Assembly (NCBI GenBank): GCA_002281485.1
Contig: NCGF01000006.1
Coordinates: forward strand, 62,001-126,000
Direction of reading: 5' to 3'
Source of the DNA: Sphingomonas sp. 28-66-16
GTDB taxonomy: Bacteria; Pseudomonadota; Alphaproteobacteria; Sphingomonadales; Sphingomonadaceae
DNA length: 64,000 bases
Positions within the stretch are counted from its first letter, which is position 1. Each line of letters starts with the position of its first letter. Both the position numbers and the translations under genes were made by a program. Of this stretch, positions 50,124 through 60,170 are shown in pieces. The notes below the pieces were generated by a model. That model saw nothing but the letters and a program-made list of their open reading frames with translations. It had not been told where the DNA came from and did not search any database.

Positions 50124-51368
50124 ATGCGCTTTCGCCACGCCGCCCTCATTGCTTCCTTCCTCGCCTCCACACCCGCACTTGCCGCGCCGAGCGGCAAGGA
50201 CGGCCCTGTCTGGAAGGCAGCCGCCGCCGCACGCGCCGATCAGCTCGCGATGCTCGAGAAACTGGTCAACATCGATTCGGGCACCGGCGACAAGGCAAGC
50301 GGGCAGAAGGCGTCCGACTTCGTTGCCAGCGAGCTCCGCGCGATGGGCATGACGGTGACGCTCGTCCCCGCCGAACTCCCCACCCTGCCCGACAATGTCG
50401 TCGGCACGCTGAAGGGCACCGGCAAGGGCCGCATCCTGATCATCTGCCACACCGACACCGTGTTCGGTCCGGGCACCGTCGCCAATCGCCCGTTCAGGAT
50501 GGATGACAAGCGCGCTTATGGCCCCGGCGTCAGCGACGAGAAGGGCGGCGTGATCGAGGGACTTTTTGCTATCCGTCTGCTCAACCAGCTGAAGCAACGC
50601 GATTTCGCACAGATCACCTTCCTTGCCGAAACCTCCGAAGAGCGCGGCTCGCCCGGCACGCGCCAACTGATCGACAAATTGCTCGCCGACGCCGATGTCG
50701 AGTTGAACCTCGAACCCGGCGACGCGCCCGACATCGTCACGGTGTGGCGCAAGGGCAGCACCGCGTTCAAGATCGACGTGAAGGGCCGCCCGGCGCATGC
50801 CGGCGTTGCCCCGCAGGATGGCCGCAATGCCGCGCTCGAACTCGTCCACCAGATCCAGCTCGCCGACAGCCTGCCCAAGACCGGCGACGGGCTGACCGCC
50901 AACGTCACGCTGATGAGCGCCGGCTCGCGCTACAACATCATCCCCGAAGACGCCTCGGCGACGATCAACGTCCGAATCCGCGAAAAACGGCAGGGCGAGG
51001 AGACCGACGCCTTCCTCCAGAAGAACGCGCAGACGACGGTGATCCCCGACACGAAGGTGACGGTCAGCCACGAAGCGAGCTTCCCGCCGCTGCCCACCAA
51101 CCCCGCGACCGAAACGCTCGCCGACCGCGCGACCCGGATCTACGCGGCCGCCGGGCTGACGCTGGGTCGCGGCGGCAATGGCGGCGCCTCCGAATCCGCG
51201 CTCGCCCACGAAGCCGGCGTCGCCGCGCTCGACGGCCTCGGCCCGGTCGGCGGCGGTTTCCATTCGGAGCAGGAATATCTCGAGCTCAACTCGCTGACCC
51301 CGAGGCTCTATCTGCTCACCAGCCTGATCATCGAGCTGGGCAAGAACCCGCCCGCCCGGGGGAAATAG
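50124..51368 (+). CDS. M20-family zinc carboxypeptidase, glutamate carboxypeptidase type, exported
   Basis: The start at ATG 50124 is supported by GGAG 8 nt upstream; an ATG at 50097 would add nine residues. The 414-residue protein has a signal peptide (ending PALAAP) and the M20 metal-binding set: CHTDTVFGPG (His/Asp), GPGVSDEKGG, the catalytic pair in LAETSEERGSPGTR, and a C-terminal His in GGFHSEQEYLE. A dimerisation lid domain lies around residues 200-310 (VKGRPAHAGVAPQDGRNA). It resembles CPG2-like enzymes that cut C-terminal glutamate, and is periplasmic. Confidence 0.92.
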   Translation: MRFRHAALIASFLASTPALAAPSGKDGPVWKAAAAARADQLAMLEKLVNIDSGTGDKASGQKASDFVASELRAMGMTVTLVPAELPTLPDNVVGTLKGTGKGRILIICHTDTVFGPGTVANRPFRMDDKRAYGPGVSDEKGGVIEGLFAIRLLNQLKQRDFAQITFLAETSEERGSPGTRQLIDKLLADADVELNLEPGDAPDIVTVWRKGSTAFKIDVKGRPAHAGVAPQDGRNAALELVHQIQLADSLPKTGDGLTANVTLMSAGSRYNIIPEDASATINVRIREKRQGEETDAFLQKNAQTTVIPDTKVTVSHEASFPPLPTNPATETLADRATRIYAAAGLTLGRGGNGGASESALAHEAGVAALDGLGPVGGGFHSEQEYLELNSLTPRLYLLTSLIIELGKNPPARGK

Positions 51369-51459
51369 CGGGTCGGAAAGGCACCGACCGTGTCTCGCAC
51401 CCAGCGCCTGCTCGATCTGGTTCAGGTCCTGCGCCGGCATCGGCGCGCGGTTGCCGGCG

Positions 51460-51947
51460 CCGTCCTCGCCGCCGCAAGGCTGCACCGAAGAGGGCACCCA
51501 CGGGGATGGCGCCATCACTTACCGAACGCGGTTCAGCCTTCAGGGCTATTGCATGCGCATCGACAGCGCTCGGGCTTGCCTGTCGCCGTCGATGGGATTC
51601 AACGGCTTCTTCTTTCCCGATCGCTTCCCCGCGACGGTCAGCTATCGGCGCTCCGCACGCGAGGGCGGGCGGCGCTTCGACATCATCCGGGTCACGCCGC
51701 AGGGTAGCCGTCCGCTCGACATCTGGTTCGACCGCCGGACGCATCTGATCAAGCGCGTGATCGACAAGGGAGCACCCCGCCGGTCACCATCGAGGCGCGC
51801 GACGATCGCCGCGTCGACGGGCTCACCGTTGCCTACGTGCTCGACGTCCATGGCCCCGATGGCGCGCTGGCTGATCGCGGCGCGGTTACCGCGTTTCACT
51901 GCGGACCTGTCGACACCACCCGCTTCGGTCCGCCCACGCCGCGCTGA
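51460..51947 (+). pseudogene. Frameshifted fragment of a LolA-like/aspartyl protease-family protein
   Basis: One frame (to ~51775) reads GDGAITYRTRFSLQGYCMRI, FPDRFPATVSYRRSAREGGRRFDIIRVTPQGSRPLDIWFDRRTHLIKRV in successive short stretches. After ~51775 the matching sequence continues in the next frame: PPVTIEARDDRRVDGLTVAY, VTAFHCGPVDTTRFGPP, stop at 51945-51947. The layout matches the N-terminal lipoprotein-carrier-like half found in sphingomonad retropepsin-like proteins. A 1-nt deletion (or 2-nt insertion) near 51775 and missing ends make it non-functional. Confidence 0.6.
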
Positions 51948-52043
51948 TCGGCCGGGAGCGTTCCTCGCCCGTCACCACGGACTTGACCCGAAGCCATGCC
52001 TGGCACGCTCGCTACCCGACCGCTTCGAACGCCCGCACCGAGC

Positions 52044-52352
52044 CTAAGCCCCGGTCGCTTCTTCTTCGTGCCCGGCAATGTCGCCTTCGGTGAACAGATA
52101 CTCTCGCAACTCGCGGTCGAAATCTTTGCTGTTGCGCCGCAGCCATTCGAGCACCATCGCCGCGTGCTCGATCTCTTCGCGCATATTGTGCAGGAGCACG
52201 GCCTTGAGTGCCTCGTCCTCACAATCGTCGGCGCGCTGGCGATACCAGTCGGCCGCTTCGAGCTCTTCCATCAGCGAGACGATCGCATGATGCATGCTGA
52301 GCGTTTCCTTGCTCAATCGTTCGCGGGGCGCGTGGAGACCTTCACTCGACAT
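52044..52352 (-). CDS. Encapsulated-ferritin-like protein (EncFtn family)
   Basis: The start is ATG 52352 with AAGGAA 8 nt upstream. The 102-residue two-helix protein carries MHHAIVSLMEELEAADWYRQR and HNMREEIEHAAMVLEWLRR. E32, W36/Y37, E59, E62 and H63 fit the ferroxidase ligands of EncFtn, which forms ring-shaped decamers and oxidises iron inside encapsulin shells. Typical EncFtn proteins end in a short hydrophobic targeting tail. This one ends GHEEEATGA and lacks it, and no encapsulin gene is adjacent. It may be a free iron-handling protein. Confidence 0.85.
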   Translation of the reverse strand: MSSEGLHAPRERLSKETLSMHHAIVSLMEELEAADWYRQRADDCEDEALKAVLLHNMREEIEHAAMVLEWLRRNSKDFDRELREYLFTEGDIAGHEEEATGA

Positions 52353-52602
52353 TGGCTGTTCCTTCGATTCGCAATCACCGGTGCCGGTGCGCCCCATTGC
52401 CGATCGTCTCCCAACGCACGGCCGAGCAACGATCGTTGCGCAACCGACGCTTTTGCGAAAGCCGATCAGCGATGGTTGATCCGCGCAACAGCGTCGCGAT
52501 CCTATGGCAAAGCGGGCGCGCGGGATAGCGATCGCCGCGACCATAGGATCGCCGGCCTCGACCGACAGCCGCGTAAAGGGTCCTGGCAACGCCGGGAGGG
52601 CG

Positions 52603-53760
52603 CTAGACCAGCCCCGCCACCGCCTTCGCGCTCGTCCCAGGGAACAGCGCGGGCATCAGTCGCGCCGGATCGACGCCGAAATGCCCAGAAACCGCCCCGC
52701 CAATGAAAGCGTCGAGCCTCAGCGTCGGCTTCAGATCACGCCCTTCGTAGAGCGCGGCGGCGCCCAGCCCCGGCCAGTCAGCGAGCACGCGGCCGCCCTT
52801 CACCGCGCCGCCCATCAACATCGCCGCAGACGCCGTGCCGTGATCGGTGCCGCCGGTGCCGTTGAGCGCCACGGTCCGCCCGAATTCGGTCGCGACGAGC
52901 ACCATCGTCTCTCCCCAGAGTGGCCCTAGCCCGTCCTTGAGCGCGCCTATCATCGCGTCGAGCGCCCCGAGCTGGTTGCCGAGCCGGCCGCGCTGTCCGG
53001 CATGCGTATCCCAGCCGCCGGTTTCGATCATCGCGATTCGTGCGCCGTCTTCGGGCGCGAGCAATTTGGCGGCGAGCGCGCCGGTCGCCATCGCCGCCGC
53101 AGGCCCCTGCCCCTGCCCGCCGGTCGCGGCCATGTCGGTCGTCAGCGCGCGGGTCTTCATCGCGTCGTTCCACAGCGCGTGGAGCTGGGCATCGCCCTGA
53201 TAGAGCATCGCCACCCGCTGGAGCAGATCCTCATTGGCCTGAGGCAGGTTCGACGGTGCATAGGAAGATACCTCGCGGGCGCCGCGCAGGGCCATCGGTA
53301 CCGTGACGGCAACGGCGATTGCGCGCGCCTGATCCTGCGGGAGCAGCCCGAGCAACCGGTTGAGCCAGCCGTCCTTGATCTGATACGCCCCCGCCCCGCC
53401 GGTCTCGAGCACATTCTGCCCATCGAAATGCGATCGATCGCGATAGGGCGAGGCGACGGCATGCGCGATCAGCGCCTGCTTCTGCGCGAACAGCCCCGCG
53501 ACCGTCTTGAGATTGGGATGGAGCGCGAACATCCCGTCGACCGGGGCGAGCCCGGCAAAATCCTCGGCCAGCACGCCGCGTGCCGGCGCAAAGGCCGGGT
53601 CGCCGATCGGCGCCACTGTTCCCAGCCCGTCGGCAGCGCCGCGCTGGATGATGAACACGAAGCGCTTGCCGGTCGCGGCGCGGGCAAAGGCGATGCGCGG
53701 GGCAAGCCCGAGCGCCAGCGCGGTCGCGCTGGTCGCGAGGAAGGAACGACGGTCGATCAT
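52603..53760 (-). CDS. DUF1501 Tat-exported protein
   Basis: The 385-residue protein has a Tat signal (DRRSFLATSATALALGLA) and DUF1501 features: RFVFIIQRGAADGL, HFDGQNVLETG, MIETGGWDTHAGQ, VLVATEFGRTVALNGTGGTDHGTASA. DUF1501 has the alkaline phosphatase/sulfatase-like fold, but its activity is not defined. It is paired with the DUF1800 gene, 5 bp downstream of that gene's stop, an arrangement conserved across many bacteria. Confidence 0.92.
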   Translation of the reverse strand: MIDRRSFLATSATALALGLAPRIAFARAATGKRFVFIIQRGAADGLGTVAPIGDPAFAPARGVLAEDFAGLAPVDGMFALHPNLKTVAGLFAQKQALIAHAVASPYRDRSHFDGQNVLETGGAGAYQIKDGWLNRLLGLLPQDQARAIAVAVTVPMALRGAREVSSYAPSNLPQANEDLLQRVAMLYQGDAQLHALWNDAMKTRALTTDMAATGGQGQGPAAAMATGALAAKLLAPEDGARIAMIETGGWDTHAGQRGRLGNQLGALDAMIGALKDGLGPLWGETMVLVATEFGRTVALNGTGGTDHGTASAAMLMGGAVKGGRVLADWPGLGAAALYEGRDLKPTLRLDAFIGGAVSGHFGVDPARLMPALFPGTSAKAVAGLV

Positions 53761-53765
53761 GACGC

Positions 53766-55265
53766 TTATCTCCGCATCGATTCGGGGGCGACCAGCAACA
53801 GCGCGAGCGCCTGGCCAGGGCTTTCGGCATTGGTCAGCGCCTGCGCCGTCGGCGCGCTGACGGCATCGGGAAACAGTTTCGGTGCGAGCGCGCGCGCGTC
53901 GAGGCCACCACCGGCTCGCTGGGCGAGCCGTTCGGCCACCTCGACCCGTCGGACCACCGCATCGGGTCCGGCCCAGGTCGCAGTCAAATCATCCCAGCCC
54001 GCGGGCGATCCCGGACGCCACACCGCCTGGCCGAGCTGGTTGAGCAAGCCCGTCGCCTGCGGCGCGGGCACGTCGCGCGCGCCGGTCGCGCGCAGCGACG
54101 AAATCGTCCACTCCCACGGCGATTTGAACTTGGTGGGCGTATCGACCCAAAGCTCGGGCGAGTCGATCAGCGCGCGGTACACCGTCGGCAAATCGCCACG
54201 CGACGCGACGAACGCCGCCTTGACCCGCGCCACCATCGCCGGCGGCGGGGTATCGCCCGCGAAGTGGCGGCATAATTTGGTGGCGAGATGCTCGGCGGTC
54301 GCGGGGTGGGCGGCAAGATCGTCGAGCACCGCCTGCGCCTGGCGCTCGCCGGGCTTATCATAGCGCTTGCCCATGATCGTGCGTGCGCCCGGCTCGTGCA
54401 GCGGTTCGGCAAAGCCGAAATCACCCGGGGCGCCCTCGATCCCGGCGAAGCGCGCGAGCGGACCCCGCGTGATCCCCACCACCGTCCAGCCGGTCATCGC
54501 CCGCGCGAATTCGGTGACATCGGCCTGATCATAACCGGTCCGTACGCCAAGAGTGTGCAGTTCCAGAATCTCGCGCGCCAGATTCTCGTTGATCCCCACC
54601 TTGCGCTTGCCCCGCGCCGCGACCCGGCTGCCGACAACGCTGTTGGGACCGACCGATTGCGCCTGATCGAGATAGAGCAGCATCGCCGGGTGCCGCTCGA
54701 CGGCATTCAGCATCTGTGAAAAACTGCCGAGCACATGCGGGCGGATCGCCTCGAACTCGAGCAGGCCCGAAAGCCCGATCACCGTCAGCTTGTCGGCGGA
54801 AACGGCAAAGTGATTGGCCCAGAAATGCACCATCCGCTCGACGAACGGCGACGACGTGCCGAGCGCGGCATCGACCCGCGCACCGACCGCGCCGACATAA
54901 TTGTCGCGGCCCTGGCGCCGCAGGAATTGCCGCGTGCGCTGGATCGCCTCGGGCTCGTTGCCGTCGCCGGCGGGCTTCGTCGCCGCGTCAGACATCGCCC
55001 CCTCGGCCATCGCCTGAGGTGTCTGGGTCATCGCGGCCGCAGGAGCGCGCACGCCGGACGGCGGCCCCATCGGGCGCGGGCCGGCGAGATAATCGGCGAG
55101 TTGCCCGGCGATGACCGCGCGCGAGGGCAAGGCGGCGATCGCCGGCGGGCGCGGCTCGAACCGGTCGAGCTGGGCATGAAGCCATTTCCTGGGGTTGGCA
55201 GGCAACGGCTCATCGGGGCGCGCGCCCAGACCGAAACGATTGAGCGCGATACTGGCTGTCGACAT
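53766..55265 (-). CDS. DUF1800 protein
   Basis: The 499-residue protein shows RFGLGARPDE, MVHFWANHFAVSADK, NAVERHPAMLLYLDQAQSVG and NENLAREILELHTLGV, the DUF1800 hallmark motifs. It has no clear signal peptide. It is transcribed just before the DUF1501 gene. The pair is thought to be exported or cell-surface associated, but the function is unknown. Confidence 0.93.
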   Translation of the reverse strand: MSTASIALNRFGLGARPDEPLPANPRKWLHAQLDRFEPRPPAIAALPSRAVIAGQLADYLAGPRPMGPPSGVRAPAAAMTQTPQAMAEGAMSDAATKPAGDGNEPEAIQRTRQFLRRQGRDNYVGAVGARVDAALGTSSPFVERMVHFWANHFAVSADKLTVIGLSGLLEFEAIRPHVLGSFSQMLNAVERHPAMLLYLDQAQSVGPNSVVGSRVAARGKRKVGINENLAREILELHTLGVRTGYDQADVTEFARAMTGWTVVGITRGPLARFAGIEGAPGDFGFAEPLHEPGARTIMGKRYDKPGERQAQAVLDDLAAHPATAEHLATKLCRHFAGDTPPPAMVARVKAAFVASRGDLPTVYRALIDSPELWVDTPTKFKSPWEWTISSLRATGARDVPAPQATGLLNQLGQAVWRPGSPAGWDDLTATWAGPDAVVRRVEVAERLAQRAGGGLDARALAPKLFPDAVSAPTAQALTNAESPGQALALLLVAPESMRR

Positions 55266-55328
55266 GGGCGTTCTCCGACTCGATCAACGCATGACGCAGC
55301 GATATCCTTCGCGTGTCGCAGAAGTTTG

Positions 55329-56507
55329 TCAGAAACCGTCGGGCAGATCGATCGCGCCGACCACCTCGCGGTAACGGGCGATCGCGTAACGATCGGTCAT
55401 CCCGGCAATGAAATCGGCGATATGACGGCTGCGTGCGGGCTCTTCGGCGGGCAGACGCGCGGCCCAATCGGGGGCGAGCAGCGCGGGATCGTCGCGATAG
55501 GCGGCGAACAGCCCGCTGACGATGCCGCGCGCGAGCTCGGCGGCCTCGAGCTGGCGCGGATGATGATAGAGCTTGGCGTACATGAAGCGCTTGAGCGTGC
55601 GTTCTTCGTCGGCGAGCGCGCCCGAAAAGCCGACGAGGCACGTGCCCGCCGCGCGCACGTCGTCGGCATCGGCGATCCCGGCTGCGGCGATACGCGCGCG
55701 CGTCTCGGCGATCAGATCGCTCACCATCGCGCCGATCTGCGATCGGATCAGTTCGCCGATCAGCCGCTCCTCGGCGACATCCGGGAACCGCGCCCGCACC
55801 CCTGCCCAAAGCCGCGCGACGATCGGCACCTCGAGCAATTGATCGAGCGTCAACAGCCCGGCGCGCAACCCATCGTCGATATCGTGATTGTCATAGGCGA
55901 TATCGTCCGCCAGTGCGGCGATCTGCGCCTCGATCGACGGCCATTGATCGAGCTCGAGCGGAAACCCCGCGTCGGCCGCCGCCAGCGCCCAGCCGGGCGC
56001 CGTCACCGGCCCGTTATGCTTGGCGAGTCCCTCGAGCGTTTCCCAGCTCAGATTGAGGCCGTTCCAGCGCGGATAGGGCCGCTCGATCTCGGTCAGCGCG
56101 CGCAGCGTGTGGCCATTATGGTCGAACCCGCCCTGCCCCGCGAGCGCCGCCTGCAGCGCCGCCTCCCCGGCATGGCCGAACGGCGGGTGGCCGATATCGT
56201 GCGCGAGGCACAGCGCTTCGGTCAGATCCTCGTTGACGCCGATCACGCGTGCGATCGTTCGCCCAATCTGCGCGACCTCGAGGCTGTGGGTCAGCCGGAC
56301 GCGGAAGTGATCGCCGTCGGGGGCCATGAACACCTGGGTCTTGTGGCGCAGTCGGCGAAAGCTGATCGAATGGATGATGCGATCGCGGTCGCGCTGGAAG
56401 GCGTCGCGCGGGCCGCGCGGGGCGTCCGGCGCGGTTTCGTTTTGTTCCTCGAACCGGCGACCTCGACTGCGCGCTGGGTCGGCGGCCCAGGGCGCACGCG
56501 CCGTCAT
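55329..56507 (-). CDS. dgt: Deoxyguanosinetriphosphate triphosphohydrolase-like HD protein
   Basis: The 392-residue protein starts at ATG 56507, overlapping the TPR/SPOR stop by 4 nt. HD-domain metal ligands appear in [25 protein letters not shown] and [18 protein letters not shown]. It hydrolyses dNTPs to nucleoside and triphosphate, with the shorter non-E. coli form likely allosterically controlled. An upstream frame to 56714 is a shadow. Confidence 0.94.
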   Translation of the reverse strand: MTARAPWAADPARSRGRRFEEQNETAPDAPRGPRDAFQRDRDRIIHSISFRRLRHKTQVFMAPDGDHFRVRLTHSLEVAQIGRTIARVIGVNEDLTEALCLAHDIGHPPFGHAGEAALQAALAGQGGFDHNGHTLRALTEIERPYPRWNGLNLSWETLEGLAKHNGPVTAPGWALAAADAGFPLELDQWPSIEAQIAALADDIAYDNHDIDDGLRAGLLTLDQLLEVPIVARLWAGVRARFPDVAEERLIGELIRSQIGAMVSDLIAETRARIAAAGIADADDVRAAGTCLVGFSGALADEERTLKRFMYAKLYHHPRQLEAAELARGIVSGLFAAYRDDPALLAPDWAARLPAEEPARSRHIADFIAGMTDRYAIARYREVVGAIDLPDGF

Positions 56508-58483
56508 TTGGCGGGCAATCGTGCGATCTTCTGGCCCGCCTCGCTGGTGAAGACGAAACCGGTGAGCCCCGATTTGGCGATCTGGTTGACGAAGCTCTGG
56601 GCGTCGTCGTCGGTCTTGAACGGGCCGGTGAGCAGCCGGTTGGTGAAGCGCAGCGGCGTCGTCCACGCCTGTCGCCCCTTCAGCAACGCCGTCTTGGCCT
56701 GCAGCTTGCTCCATTCCTTGGGCAGGTCGCGCACGCTCGATCCCCCCGCGACCTGCACCCAGACGCGTGACGGATCGGCCTTGGCCGCGCGCAGTTCGGC
56801 GGCCTTTTCGTCGGCGGCTTTCTTGTCGGCTGCCTTTTTCTCGGCTGCCTTTTTGTCGGCCAGCTTTTTCTCGGCGGCCTTGCGCGCCACCTCCTTGGGA
56901 TCGGCCCCCTTGGCCGATGCCGGCGGCGCCGTCTCTCTTGGCTTCGGCGCCGCGACCACCGGGGTCGGCTGGATCGCGCCTTCGGTTGGCTGGCCGTCGA
57001 TCGCCTTCACCGGCGCCGGATCGCGGGTCTCGGGCGGGGCTACCGGCCGGACCGGCGCGACCCCGAGCTCGGCTGCGGGGACGCCGATACCGGCGATGAT
57101 CCGCGACAGTATCGCGTCCTCGCGCGACAGCGATCGCGTCGGCTGGGCCACCGCCACCTCGGTCGGCAGTGCCCGCAGCGGCGCTGAGTCATCTACGAGG
57201 GCGACCGGTGGCGCTGTCGGCGACGGCGGCGTCGGTGCAGGCACCGTCACGATCGGCGGCGCGACGGATGGCGCGATCCGGACGCTCGGCTTCTGGGCTG
57301 CGCGGACAGGTTCGCCGGCGCCGCCCAAGAGGCGCGGCGCGCTCACGACGGGCCGGGGCGACGGCACCTGCGTCGGAGTCGGCGTCGGCACCGTCGCCGG
57401 CGTCTCGGTGGGGGCGCCGCCACGCGGCGCAGGATCGGCTTTCGCCGTCGCCCCGCGCTCGACCACCACGGCTGCCGGGGGCGGCGATGCCGCCGCCAGC
57501 ACGACCGGGGTCGCTGCCGCCGGGGGCGGTGTCGGGACGGCAGAGGCGGCGATCGCGGCGACCGTTGCGTCGGCGCCGCGATCGCGCGGGCGGCGCCGGT
57601 CTCGCCGATCATTGGCATGGCTCGCCCGGCTCGGCACGCCGTCGGCCGCGGCCACGCGCACGGGCGGCTGCGCCTCGGGGGCAAGCGGGGCGAGTGGCGG
57701 CACCAGCCGCGCATCGGCGAGCCGCTCGGGGGTCGGCGCGACCTCCCCGAAATGGACCGCGAAGGCGCGATCGGCGGGTTTGAGCGTCGGCAATCGCTGG
57801 AAAAAGGGCAAGAGCCCGCCGGCCATGTCGCCGGGCAGCATGCTCGTCGCGATACGGCCAGCGCCGGCGACGTCGCCCGACATTGCCAGGACAAAGGCAC
57901 GCACCCGCCATGCCGCCCGATCGCTCTTTCGAATCTGCGCATCGATCTGTTCGAGCGCGAGTTCGCGCTTTCCCGAAATGCCCAGCGATAAGGCGTACCG
58001 ACGCAGCGTCTCGTCATCACGATCCTGCTTCAGCGCCAATCGGTAATCGCGCTGCGCACGCTCCTGCTCGCCGACCAGATCATAAGCGAGCCCGCGATCG
58101 GCGGCGAAGCTGCGGGGCTCGATCCCCAGTCGCTCGGCATCGGCGAACAGCCGCAGCGCCTCGCCGGGGCGTTCCATCGCCACCATGGCGCGCGCCGCGC
58201 CGGCCTTGAGCCGGCCATTTTGCGGATCGATCCGGTCGGCCCGCGAAAAGAACAGCATCGCCGCCGTCGTATCGCCGAGTTTTAGCGCCAGTTCGCCCGC
58301 GCTGATCAGCGCGGACAGATCATTCGGGTTGGCCGCCAGCACGCGCATCTCGGCGGCCAGCGCATCTGCTTCGGGGGCTGGCGGGGCCACCACCTCGGTC
58401 TGCGCGGCCCATGCGGGCGCAAGGGGGCAGAATCCCACTACCGCAGCCAGCCAGACCCGGCGCCGAACGATCCTCAACGTCAT
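56504..58483 (-). CDS. TPR and SPOR domain envelope protein
   Basis: I use ATG 58483 ([20 protein letters not shown]), giving a signal peptide cut near AWAAQ and a 659-residue protein. The N-terminal ~200 residues form TPR repeats ([50 protein letters not shown]). The middle is Pro/Ala-rich and low-complexity. A Lys/Ala repeat ([20 protein letters not shown]) lies near residue 545, and the C-terminus has a SPOR domain ([37 protein letters not shown]). It follows ftsZ, so septal localisation is likely. Confidence 0.9.
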   Translation of the reverse strand: MTLRIVRRRVWLAAVVGFCPLAPAWAAQTEVVAPPAPEADALAAEMRVLAANPNDLSALISAGELALKLGDTTAAMLFFSRADRIDPQNGRLKAGAARAMVAMERPGEALRLFADAERLGIEPRSFAADRGLAYDLVGEQERAQRDYRLALKQDRDDETLRRYALSLGISGKRELALEQIDAQIRKSDRAAWRVRAFVLAMSGDVAGAGRIATSMLPGDMAGGLLPFFQRLPTLKPADRAFAVHFGEVAPTPERLADARLVPPLAPLAPEAQPPVRVAAADGVPSRASHANDRRDRRRPRDRGADATVAAIAASAVPTPPPAAATPVVLAAASPPPAAVVVERGATAKADPAPRGGAPTETPATVPTPTPTQVPSPRPVVSAPRLLGGAGEPVRAAQKPSVRIAPSVAPPIVTVPAPTPPSPTAPPVALVDDSAPLRALPTEVAVAQPTRSLSREDAILSRIIAGIGVPAAELGVAPVRPVAPPETRDPAPVKAIDGQPTEGAIQPTPVVAAPKPRETAPPASAKGADPKEVARKAAEKKLADKKAAEKKAADKKAADEKAAELRAAKADPSRVWVQVAGGSSVRDLPKEWSKLQAKTALLKGRQAWTTPLRFTNRLLTGPFKTDDDAQSFVNQIAKSGLTGFVFTSEAGQKIARLPAK

Positions 58484-58584
58484 CTGCCAGTCGCTAGACG
58501 CCAGCCCGCGCCGGGCCGCAATCGGCCATGAGGCAGGGCGCGACGGAGCGAGGCGCGCCGGCGACGAACCGGCGCGCACCCATC

Positions 58585-60066
58585 TTATTGATTGTTCTGG
58601 CGATGCAAGAAGCGGGGAATGTCCGGCGGGTCCTTGTCGCCCGCGGCGTCGTCGCGGGCGGCGCCGCGAGTCACATTGGCCATCCGTTCGAACAACGTCC
58701 CCCCCGTCTTGGCGCGCGGCTCGGCCTCGGGCTCGGCCTCTGGCGCCGGTTCGGCGTGCGGCGCTTCCGCTTCGGGCACGGCAGGTGCATCGGGTGTCAT
58801 CCAGCGCCGCCGGGTCGCGGGCGCCTCGGGCACCTCGACCGTCTCGTCACCAAACACCTTGGGTGCCGGGGGCGCTTCGGTATCGAGCACCAGTTCGTTG
58901 TCGTCGCCATCGGCGTCATCGCCCGACAAATCCTCGAAAACCGGGGCGATGCTCGCTGTGTCGGCGGCGGTCTCCGTTTCGCGCGAGGCGGCGATCGGCT
59001 CGGGGTCGGGCCTGACCGGCACCGCAGCCGGTGTCTCGGCACGGCGCGGTGCCGCGAAACTGAAGCTCCGGGTGGGCTCGGGCGCGCGTTGCGGCTGGGC
59101 TTCGGCCTCGATCCCGGTGGCCACCACTGAGACGCGAACCTTGCCGTCCAGATCGGGATTGAACGCCGAACCCCAAATGATATTGGCATCCGGATCGACC
59201 AGTTCACGGATGTGATTGGCGGCCTCGTCGACTTCGAGCAGACGCAGATCCTCGCCGCCGGTGATCGAGATGATCACGCCCTTGGCCCCCTGCATCGACA
59301 CACCGTCGAGCAGCGGATTGGCGATCGCCTTCTGCGCCGCGATCAGCGCGCGATCGTCGCCCTCGGCCTCGCCGGTCCCCATCATCGCCTTGCCCATTTC
59401 CTGCATCACGCTGCGGATATCGGCAAAATCGAGGTTGATCAGGCCGGGCATCACCATCAGATCGGTGATGCCGCGCACGCCCTGCTGAAGCACCTCGTCG
59501 GCCATTTCGAAGGCCTGCTTGAACGTTGTGTTGGCGTTGGCGATCAGAAACAGATTCTGGTTGGGGATGACGATCAACGTATCGACGTGCTTCTGCAGCT
59601 CCTCGATCCCGGCCTCGGCGCTCTTGGCGCGCCGGTTGCCCTCGAACGCGAACGGCTTGGTCACCACGCCGACGGTGAGGATACCCATGTCGCGCGCCGC
59701 CTTGGCGATCACTGGTGCCGCACCGGTACCGGTACCGCCGCCCATGCCCGCCGCGATGAAGCACATATGCGCGCCTTCGAGCATCTTGGTGATCTGCTCG
59801 ATCGTCTCTTCGGCCGCCGCGCGGCCGATTTCAGGTCGCGATCCGGCGCCCAGACCCTGGGTGATCTTCGCCCCCAGTTGCACCTTGTGCGGCGCACTCG
59901 ACTGCTTGAGCGCCTGCGAATCGGTATTGGCGACGAGAAAGTCGACCCCCTGAACATCGGCGCGCATCATGTTCTGGATCGCGTTGCCACCCGCCCCGCC
60001 GACACCGATCACCGCGATACGCGGTGTCAGCTCGTCGACATCGGGTGGAAGAAATTCAATGCTCAT
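58585..60066 (-). CDS. ftsZ: Cell division protein FtsZ
   Basis: The 493-residue tubulin homologue starts at ATG 60066. It has the GTP-binding GMGGGTGTG loop, NTDSQAL, and [16 protein letters not shown] long acidic linker of ~160 residues ends in the conserved C-terminal peptide [12 protein letters not shown] that binds FtsA and other partners. The long linker is usual in alphaproteobacteria. It forms the Z-ring, and lies 104 bp after ftsA, room for its own promoter. Confidence 0.98.
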   Translation of the reverse strand: MSIEFLPPDVDELTPRIAVIGVGGAGGNAIQNMMRADVQGVDFLVANTDSQALKQSSAPHKVQLGAKITQGLGAGSRPEIGRAAAEETIEQITKMLEGAHMCFIAAGMGGGTGTGAAPVIAKAARDMGILTVGVVTKPFAFEGNRRAKSAEAGIEELQKHVDTLIVIPNQNLFLIANANTTFKQAFEMADEVLQQGVRGITDLMVMPGLINLDFADIRSVMQEMGKAMMGTGEAEGDDRALIAAQKAIANPLLDGVSMQGAKGVIISITGGEDLRLLEVDEAANHIRELVDPDANIIWGSAFNPDLDGKVRVSVVATGIEAEAQPQRAPEPTRSFSFAAPRRAETPAAVPVRPDPEPIAASRETETAADTASIAPVFEDLSGDDADGDDNELVLDTEAPPAPKVFGDETVEVPEAPATRRRWMTPDAPAVPEAEAPHAEPAPEAEPEAEPRAKTGGTLFERMANVTRGAARDDAAGDKDPPDIPRFLHRQNNQ

Positions 60067-60170
60067 CGCCCTGTCTCCGCTTGCCCCCATATGTCGGGAC
60101 GTCAATTCTATCGTTCTGCACCAAGCATTACAGCGACTCTAGCCCCAAAGCGGGCTCCTGTCGCAATAGT

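Noticed and set aside
51369-52602. Possible encapsulin operon around the EncFtn homologue
   Set aside because: No HK97-fold shell gene is found within several kb, and the cargo tail is missing.
56800-56890. Short DNA repeat array inside the TPR/SPOR gene, considered as CRISPR-like
   Set aside because: It encodes a Lys/Ala-rich protein repeat in frame. There are no unique spacers.
54735-58046. Very long plus-strand ORF (1103 codons) opposite DUF1800, dgt and the TPR/SPOR gene
   Set aside because: It is an antisense shadow across several genes with strong homology motifs. Its own translation is Arg/Ala-rich with no recognisable domain.
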